Positions 6,184 to 10,440 of a stretch of 10,440 bases of DNA are shown here, one piece after another. Where the stretch lies: the NCBI GenBank assembly GCA_964487155.1, contig CAZAQB010000116.1, positions 1 through 10,440 on the forward strand. The letters run 5' to 3'. The notes below the pieces were generated by a model. That model had not been told where the DNA came from, did no database searches, and was given only the letters and a program-made list of their open reading frames with translations. A program made the translations under genes and the position numbers. Source of the stretch: CAZAQB01 sp964487155 (lineage in GTDB: Bacteria; Pseudomonadota; Gammaproteobacteria; Nitrococcales; Nitrococcaceae). Position 1 is the stretch's first letter. The number at the start of each line of letters is the position of its first letter.

Positions 6184-7031
6184 GCCTCACGGCCTGGCAG
6201 CTCGGCGTCAATCGGGGCGGGCGCCCCTGCCTGCGGGGGGTCTCCCTGTCCCTGGCGCCCGGCGAGGTGCTGGCCATCATCGGGCCGAATGGCGCCGGCA
6301 AGTCCACGCTGCTGCATTGCCTGTCCGGCGTCCACAAACCCGACCGTGGGCGTGTGTGCCTCGATGGGCTGGGCCTCGCCAGTTATGCGCCGATGGTTAT
6401 GGCCCGCCGGCGCAGCGTGCTGCCACAGGCGTCGCTGCTGAGCTTCCCGCTCAGCGCCCTGGAGGTGGTGCTGCTGGGCCGCAGCCCGCACCAGGGGCGC
6501 TCCACGGCCGCGCAGGATCTGGACATCGCGGCGGCGGTGATGGCCGAGACGGCCACCCTGGAGCTGGCCGAGCGCGCCTACACCAGCCTCTCCGGCGGCG
6601 AGCGCCAGCGGGTCGACCTGGCCCGTGCCCTGGCCCAGGTGTGGCCCGACCCGGCCGACCCGGCATCCCGCGGCCGCTTCCTGCTGTTGGACGAACCCAC
6701 CAACAACCTGGATCTTGCCCACCAGCACGGGCTGCTGCGGCTGGCGCGGCGCCTCGCGGGCGATGGGCTCGGGGTCTGCGCGGTGCTCCACGATCCGAAT
6801 CTCGCCGCGCTCTATGCCGACCGGGTGCTGGTGCTGTGCGCCGGCAGCGTCCGCGCCCTGGACGCGCCGGAGCTGGCCCTCACGGCACCGCTGCTGAGTG
6901 AGGTGTTCGGGCTGCGGGTGCGGGTGGGGAAGCAACCGGGGGGCGGCGCGCCGCTGGTGTATGTACCCTCCGAGCAGGCGGGTGCGGAGCCCTCGGCGTC
7001 CCCCCAGAGGTGCAGCGCATGGGCACGCTGA
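6180..7031 (+). CDS. hmuV: Haem ABC transporter ATP-binding protein HmuV
   Basis: This 283-residue ATPase energises haem import through HmuU. All ABC motifs are present: Walker A GPNGAGKST (35-43), Q-loop Gln83 in VLPQAS, signature LSGGE (137-141), Walker B LLLDE (168-172), D-loop NNLD and switch His204 in VLHDPNLAA. The insert WPDPADPASRGR between signature and Walker B is usual for HmuV. The start overlaps the hmuU stop (ATGA) behind a run of G residues that can serve as ribosome binding site. The last 20 or so residues (EQAGAEPSASPQRCSAWAR) look like an unstructured tail that reads into the hutX start. Confidence 0.96.
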   Translation: MSLTAWQLGVNRGGRPCLRGVSLSLAPGEVLAIIGPNGAGKSTLLHCLSGVHKPDRGRVCLDGLGLASYAPMVMARRRSVLPQASLLSFPLSALEVVLLGRSPHQGRSTAAQDLDIAAAVMAETATLELAERAYTSLSGGERQRVDLARALAQVWPDPADPASRGRFLLLDEPTNNLDLAHQHGLLRLARRLAGDGLGVCAVLHDPNLAALYADRVLVLCAGSVRALDAPELALTAPLLSEVFGLRVRVGKQPGGGAPLVYVPSEQAGAEPSASPQRCSAWAR

Positions 7032-7639
7032 GGCCACCCCCCGGAGGCCCGGGGTTGCCGCGTCGGAACGCGGCGCGGGCGGCACCGGGGAGGGCCGGCG
7101 TCGACATCGGGAAGGGGATACATCCGGCGCAGGCATCGCTGGAGCGGATCCGCCGGGTGCTGGCCCGGGACGCCTCCCGGTCCCTGCAGGACCTGGCCCG
7201 GCGCCACGGGCTGAGCCTGCTGCAGGTGGTGCGTTGCCTGCCGGAGGGGTCGGTGCGAGAGGCTCCCGGCGCCGCCACGGTGCCGGCGCTGCAGGCCATT
7301 GCCGGCTGGGGAGAGGTGGTCACACTGATTCACGGTAGGCGCGAGGTGACGCGCCGCCAGGGGCCGCTCGGCATTGCCTGGCCGGGTCTGGCCGAGCAGG
7401 TGGACAACGGGAAAGCATTCATTGGCCCGGACCGGCGTGAATGCGCCACCATTGCCTTCGTGGCACGCCCCGCCGGCGGCCGCCCGTCGGCCTCGGTGGA
7501 GTTCTTCGATGCCGACGGCGACTGGGGGGTGAGGATCCTGGTGCGGCGCGGCGCGCACGGCAGCCTCGATGCCGAGCAGATGCAGGCGTTTCTCGACCTG
7601 GCAGAGCGCCTGGCACAGTGGCCCCGAGGGGAGTGCTGA
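7019..7639 (+). CDS. hutX: HutX/ChuX-family cytosolic haem carrier
   Basis: This 206-residue protein belongs to the HutX/ChuX family, which binds haem in the cytoplasm and in Vibrio hands it to the degrading enzyme HutZ. Recognisable family blocks are LARRHGLSLLQVVRCLPEG, AIAGWGEVVTLIH, CATIAFVARPAGGRPSASVEFFDADG and DAEQMQAFLDLAERL. The ATG at 7019 has AGAGG eight bases upstream and overlaps hmuV by 13 bases. It gives an odd Pro/Gly/Arg-rich stretch of about 35 residues before the conserved domain. A TTG at 7055 with GGAGG seven bases upstream is a good alternative start. Unusually, the sequence contains no tyrosine, although V. cholerae HutX is reported (from memory) to ligate haem through Tyr; four His residues are present. 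Its position between the transporter and the IsdG-like oxygenase fits a carrier role. Confidence 0.85.
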   Translation: MGTLRPPPGGPGLPRRNAARAAPGRAGVDIGKGIHPAQASLERIRRVLARDASRSLQDLARRHGLSLLQVVRCLPEGSVREAPGAATVPALQAIAGWGEVVTLIHGRREVTRRQGPLGIAWPGLAEQVDNGKAFIGPDRRECATIAFVARPAGGRPSASVEFFDADGDWGVRILVRRGAHGSLDAEQMQAFLDLAERLAQWPRGEC

Positions 7640-7711
7640 TTCATTCCCCGCGGCTGCGCCGACATCCAGCGCTGTCGAGAGATACGATCACCACGCAGAG
7701 GAGTTCGAACC

Positions 7712-8041
7712 ATGTTCATCGCCATGAACCGTTTCCGTGTCATGAAGGGCCGCGAGGACGATTTCGAGGCGGTCTGGAAGGGGCGCGACAGCCGACTGGC
7801 CGACGTGCCAGGGGTCATCGCCTTCCACCTGCTGCGCGGGCCCGAGGCCGAGGACCACACCCTGTTCGCATCGCACACGGTGTGGAAGAGCTACGCCGAC
7901 TTCGAGGCCTGGACCCAGTCGGAGGCCTTCCGGGCGGCCCACCGGGACGCCGGCAGCCGCGAGAAACTCTACCTGGGCGGCCCCCAGTTCGAGGGCTTCG
8001 AGGTGGTCCAGCACCAGGCATTCGCCGCCGAGCCCGCCTGA
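7712..8041 (+). CDS. IsdG-like ABM-domain haem-degrading monooxygenase
   Basis: This 109-residue protein is a single ABM (antibiotic biosynthesis monooxygenase) ferredoxin-like domain. It starts MFIAMNRFRVMKGREDDFEA and contains VPGVIAFHLLRGP, then SHTVWKSYADFEAWTQSEAFRAAH. Asn6, Trp67 and His77 sit at the positions of the IsdG/IsdI catalytic triad (Asn7, Trp67, His77), so haem-ring opening with release of iron is likely; His77 would be the axial haem ligand. The ATG has AGAGGAG (7697-7703) eight bases upstream, one of the best ribosome binding sites here. It is the last gene of the haem cluster, 72 bases after hutX, so a separate internal promoter is possible. HmoA-like Gram-negative homologues exist, but which tetrapyrrole product is made cannot be read from the sequence. 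Confidence 0.87.
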   Translation: MFIAMNRFRVMKGREDDFEAVWKGRDSRLADVPGVIAFHLLRGPEAEDHTLFASHTVWKSYADFEAWTQSEAFRAAHRDAGSREKLYLGGPQFEGFEVVQHQAFAAEPA

Positions 8042-8129
8042 GGGTGCCGCCCTCCGTGGGGCCGCTGACCTTGGCATATGGCCCTGCCGGCCACCCTCCC
8101 GGTCCGCGCTCTTTCAGGGCCTCCGACGC

Positions 8130-8158
8130 GTAGGCCGGATAAGCGAAGCGCATCCGGC
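8130..8158 (+). repeat. REP element, GCCGGAT class
   Basis: Identical to the element at 723-751, including three preceding bases (32-base identity). It has the GTAG foot and arms GCCGGAT / ATCCGGC. Confidence 0.87.
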
Positions 8159-8243
8159 GATTCGGCGGTGGGCCTTCGCCGCGGGCTGAGCGTGGCCGTG
8201 GGGCGGGTATGGCGCGGTGTGGGTGGCTGGCTGGGACGGGGGC

Positions 8244-8279
8244 GCCGGATGCGGCGCTGGCGCGCCTTATCCGGCCTAC
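8244..8279 (-). repeat. REP element, GCCGGAT class (left half of BIME 2)
   Basis: The same palindrome as 650-684 with one extra base in the centre, ending CTAC on the + strand. With 8318-8346 it forms a second BIME whose 38-bp linker resembles that of BIME 1. Confidence 0.86.
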
Positions 8280-8317
8280 GCGGGCTTCGGCTGGCCGCCG
8301 GGGTCTGGTCGAAGGGC

Positions 8318-8346
8318 GTAGGCCGGATAAGCCAAGCGCATCCGGC
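8318..8346 (+). repeat. REP element, GCCGGAT class (right half of BIME 2)
   Basis: It differs from the elements at 723 and 8130 at one loop base (GCCAAGCGC instead of GCGAAGCGC). The GTAG foot and both arms are intact. Confidence 0.86.
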
Positions 8347-8477
8347 GACCTGGCCGCGATGCCCCGCCACACCGCGCCGCCCTGCAGCCTGCGCCGGAGC
8401 GGGTCCCGCCCACCCCTGGTACGGCCTGAATCGTCCCGGGAAGACTGATGCCAGCCCCTTGTTCATTGATGCCCGCC

Positions 8478-8508
8478 GTAGTCCCACGTTGCGAAGAAAC
8501 GTGGGGAC
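8478..8508 (+). repeat. REP-like hairpin, GTCCCACGTT class
   Basis: A GTAG foot (8478-8481) leads into the stem GTCCCACGTT (8481-8490) / AACGTGGGGAC (8498-8508), with one bulged base and a 7-base loop GCGAAGA. The stem sequence is unrelated to the other REP families of this window. Confidence 0.62.
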
Positions 8509-8708
8509 CAGCGTCGCAAATGCCAACGCAGTCATCCCCGAGCCCGTGCCAGGCCCAATCGCCCACCGCACCGGCCGATGGCATGTTTCTTCGCAGCGGA
8601 GCAGGTACGGCGGGCGGCGTCCAGGAAGGTGCCGAAGCACGAAGCGCTGGCGGCGGGCCGCGATCTGGGCGCCCAGGGATACCGTCAGGGCACCCTTGAG
8701 ACAACCCG

Positions 8709-10211
8709 TCAGCGCAGTGATTCGAAACTGCGGGCCCAGGGCCCGTTGGACCGCACCGGCTGCGGAAGGCCGGCCAGCGCGCTGGATGCCGCGTCACGAC
8801 TGGGGAAGTCGCCCAGCAGGGCCACGTACCAGGGGCCGCCCTGGCGGCGGGTCTCCACCACCACGGCCCGTTCCTCCAGTCCGTGGCGTGCCACGAACCG
8901 GCGCACGGCCGCCTCGTCGGTGGCCGCGATGACCTGCAGCGTGTAGTGATCGGCAGGCCGCGATGCCAGCCAGTCCTGGGCGCCGGTCGCCGGCGCCGCC
9001 GAGGTGGGTTCGGCGGCGGGCGTCGGCTCGGCGTCTGCCGGCGGCGCTTCCGAAGGCACGGTTTCGGGCTCGGCCATCACGGTGGCCGTATCCGCCGACT
9101 GGTCGGACGGCCGGGGTGTGACGCCGGTGCCGGCGGCTTCCCGGGCTTGCGTCGTGCTCTCCAGGCTCGCCACCTCCGGCGGCACCGGGGGCGTGAACCC
9201 AGGCAGCGAGATCTCGCTCGCAAGCGGCCGGTCCGGGCCGCCGCGGAGCGTACGCACGCTGGCCTCCTGACCGCCGAGCCTGATCCGGCCCGGCGGGGGC
9301 AGTGCCGTGCCGGCCGGCGGCGCCTCGGCATCCGGGGGTGCCTGCGCCAGCCTGGCGGGTTCGGGCGGGCTGCTCACCCGCAGCAGAATCAGCGCCGCCA
9401 CCGCCACCACTGCGGCCGTGCCCAGGGCCACGAAGGCCAGGCGTCGGACGCCCGGAGCCACCCGCGGCGGCCGGCCCAGATTCTGGACTGCCGCCTCGTG
9501 GATCAGCGAGGGGATGCCGCCGGAGCGGCGATGAATCTCGCGTACCGCCGCCGGGTCCGGAGGAGGGGTGTCGGGGCCACCGGCCCGCTGGAATCGCTCG
9601 GTGAGGTAGGCGGCGGTCTGCAGTTCGGTAAAGGCCGCCAGGGCCACGCTCTGCACCGACTGGGGCGGGATTTTCTGGTCCAGCAGCTCCTGCAGGCGCC
9701 CGGCCCCTGCGGCGGCGGCCATGACCAGGCCCAGGTCGCCGCCGGCGCGCTGCACCTGCAAGCGCAGCTCCACGAGTTGGCGCAGCACCCCGTCGCTCAG
9801 CACGTCCGCCTCGTCCAGCAACAGCACCGGCCGGCTGCCCTGGCGACTGAGCTGGGCGAGCTCCGCCACCACGTCAGCGGCCGACAGCGAATGGGGACTG
9901 GTCGCCTGCCGCGCCCCAAGGGTGGCCAGCAGCGCCTGGGCCAGCATGCGGGTGTTCATCTCCGCCTGGGCCCGCACCAGCGCCCAGCGCAGGCCCGGCG
10001 CCTCGGAGCGCTCCAGCCAGCGCAGCAGGGTGGTCTTGCCGAGGCCGTGGGCGCCGCGCACCAGTACCACACAGTCGCTGCTCTGGATCAGGTGGAGGGC
10101 GAGATAGAACGGCGCGGAGACGGACTGGTCCTCGAAGACGAAGTCGTCATCAAAGGGCTGCTGCTGCAGCCCGAGCACCTGCAACGAAGAGTCCGGAAAT
10201 CGCGCCGTCAA
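8709..10211 (-). CDS. damX: DamX-like AAA ATPase with SPOR domain
   Basis: This 500-residue inner-membrane protein has the DamX layout. A cytoplasmic AAA/ExeA-like ATPase domain has Walker A GAHGLGKTT (53-61) and Walker B VLLLDEAD (129-136). One membrane segment follows (about 258-277, LAFVALGTAAVVAVAALILL), then a long Pro/Ala/Glu-rich periplasmic linker (about 278-415) and a C-terminal SPOR domain (about 420-500: YTLQVIAATDEAAVRRFVARHG...WYVALLGDFPSRDAASSAL...GPWARSF). SPOR domains bind septal peptidoglycan with stripped glycan chains, so a role at the division septum is likely. The WYV and NGPWA segments resemble E. coli DamX closely. The start is uncertain: TTG at 10211 is the first start after an in-frame stop and lies about 42 bases after a probable promoter, but it lacks a clear Shine-Dalgarno. 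The usual aroKB and dam neighbours are not adjacent on the sides visible here. Confidence 0.88.
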   Translation of the reverse strand: MTARFPDSSLQVLGLQQQPFDDDFVFEDQSVSAPFYLALHLIQSSDCVVLVRGAHGLGKTTLLRWLERSEAPGLRWALVRAQAEMNTRMLAQALLATLGARQATSPHSLSAADVVAELAQLSRQGSRPVLLLDEADVLSDGVLRQLVELRLQVQRAGGDLGLVMAAAAGAGRLQELLDQKIPPQSVQSVALAAFTELQTAAYLTERFQRAGGPDTPPPDPAAVREIHRRSGGIPSLIHEAAVQNLGRPPRVAPGVRRLAFVALGTAAVVAVAALILLRVSSPPEPARLAQAPPDAEAPPAGTALPPPGRIRLGGQEASVRTLRGGPDRPLASEISLPGFTPPVPPEVASLESTTQAREAAGTGVTPRPSDQSADTATVMAEPETVPSEAPPADAEPTPAAEPTSAAPATGAQDWLASRPADHYTLQVIAATDEAAVRRFVARHGLEERAVVVETRRQGGPWYVALLGDFPSRDAASSALAGLPQPVRSNGPWARSFESLR

Positions 10212-10259
10212 ACCCGTATCCGCCGCCAGTGAAACCTGCCGAAGCCGACGTAAAGAAGC

Positions 10260-10268
10260 ATTCTATCA
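10260..10268 (-). promoter_or_regulatory. Extended -10 promoter for the damX-like gene
   Basis: On the minus strand TGATAGAAT forms an extended -10 element (TGn plus TAGAAT) with no good -35 box. It would start transcription near 10253, leaving a leader of about 42 bases before the TTG start. Confidence 0.5.
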
Positions 10269-10289
10269 GGGACCCCCACCGCCCGCGCC

Positions 10290-10318
10290 TTGACTCGCGT
10301 GCACCGCCTGCCTAGTAT
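10290..10318 (+). promoter_or_regulatory. Sigma70-type promoter of tRNA-Glu
   Basis: TTGACT (10290-10295), a 17-base spacer and TAGTAT (10313-10318) make a near-consensus promoter about 13 bases before the tRNA. The stretch CCCGCGACGC after the -10 box is a GC-rich discriminator, as expected for a stringently controlled stable-RNA promoter. Confidence 0.78.
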
Positions 10319-10331
10319 CCCGCGACGCTCG

Positions 10332-10407
10332 GTCCCCATCGTCTAGAGGCCTAGGACACCACCCTTTCAAGGTGGCGACACGGGTTCGAATCCCGTTGGG
10401 GACGCCA
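10332..10407 (+). tRNA. tRNA-Glu (anticodon TTC)
   Basis: This 76-base cloverleaf has the acceptor stem GTCCCCA (10332-10338) / TGGGGAC (10397-10403), discriminator G and encoded CCA (10405-10407). The anticodon stem is CCACC/GGTGG around loop CTTTCAA, with anticodon TTC at 10366-10368. The T arm is CGGGTTCGAATCCCG. The encoded CCA end is intact, and no integrated element is seen in the 33 bases that follow. Confidence 0.97.
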
Positions 10408-10425
10408 TCCGAATCCTGCCATCCA

Positions 10426-10439
10426 GGGCGATCTCGCCC
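10426..10439 (+). terminator. Hairpin after tRNA-Glu, possible start of a terminator
   Basis: GGGCGA (10426-10431) pairs perfectly with TCGCCC (10434-10439), 18 bases after the tRNA. The window ends before any T-tract could be seen. Confidence 0.35.
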
Positions 10440-10440
10440 C

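Larger units (their letters stand above)
8042..8708. repeat. Intergenic REP-rich region 2 between convergent genes
   Basis: These 667 bases separate the convergent ends of the monooxygenase gene (+) and the damX-like gene (-). They contain four GTAG-footed hairpins (8130-8158, 8244-8279, 8318-8346, 8478-8508). From about 8538 to 8615 there is also an element resembling 854-938 of region 1. I recognise no gene in it. Bases 8040-8054 form a weak GAGGG/CCCTC hairpin at the monooxygenase stop codon. Confidence 0.78.

Noticed and set aside
4435..7136. Long minus-strand open frames (4435-6003, 5853-7136) antisense to hmuTUV
   Set aside because: They are Gln/His/Arg-rich low-complexity translations opposite well-supported transporter genes, with no domain and no Shine-Dalgarno context worth noting.
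8665..8676. Perfect 12-bp palindrome CTGGGCGCCCAG after the damX-like gene as terminator
   Set aside because: It has no loop and no T-tract, so it cannot form a standard intrinsic terminator hairpin.
8078..8932. A 284-codon plus-strand frame running from region 2 into the damX-like gene
   Set aside because: The first part is translated REP sequence and the last part is antisense to the SPOR-domain gene. I found no protein family resemblance.
10408..10440. tRNA-Glu 3' end as an integration (att) site
   Set aside because: No duplicated tRNA 3' end and no integrase is visible; only 33 bases follow the tRNA in the window.

Overview
The window is GC-rich (roughly 70% by eye) bacterial chromosome. 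Gene content points to a gammaproteobacterium: a DamX-type AAA/SPOR cell-division protein, E. coli-class REP/BIME palindromes, a BfrA/FtnA-type bacterioferritin and a Hmu/Hut haem system. A halophilic or sulfur-oxidising lineage such as the Ectothiorhodospiraceae is a guess from base composition only.

Layout: (1) positions 3-563 (+) hold the C-terminal GGDEF domain of a diguanylate cyclase cut by the window edge. (2) 564-1143 is non-coding and packed with REP-like hairpins of at least three sequence families. (3) 1144-1632 (-) is a bacterioferritin of the subgroup that lacks the haem-ligand methionine. (4) Divergent from it, 1787-8041 (+) is a compact haem-iron acquisition cluster: hemP, a TonB-dependent haem receptor with FRAP/NPDL motifs, hmuT, hmuU, hmuV, a HutX-family haem carrier and an IsdG-like monooxygenase with an intact Asn-Trp-His triad. 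A Fur-box-like sequence and a sigma70-like promoter lie between bfr and hemP. (5) 8042-8708 is a second non-coding REP region. (6) 8709-10211 (-) is the DamX-like AAA-TM-SPOR protein. (7) 10332-10407 (+) is tRNA-Glu(TTC) behind a strong promoter.

The genes of the cluster form a complete inferred path. The receptor brings haem across the outer membrane. HmuT carries it through the periplasm and HmuUV imports it. HutX receives or buffers it in the cytoplasm, the IsdG-like enzyme opens the ring, and bacterioferritin can store the released iron. No TonB/ExbBD genes, and no HmuS or HutZ, are present in the window. The receptor through hutX are tightly packed (1-nt gap, then 4-, 4- and 13-nt overlaps), so they are probably one transcript; the monooxygenase follows after a 72-nt gap with its own strong ribosome binding site.

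The most interesting points are: the pairing of a tyrosine-free HutX homologue with an IsdG-type oxygenase in place of HutZ/HmuS; the haem-ligandless bacterioferritin beside haem import genes; and two REP arrays at the convergent gene ends on either side of the haem/iron locus. The arrays share a conserved BIME unit and a second, longer diverged element.
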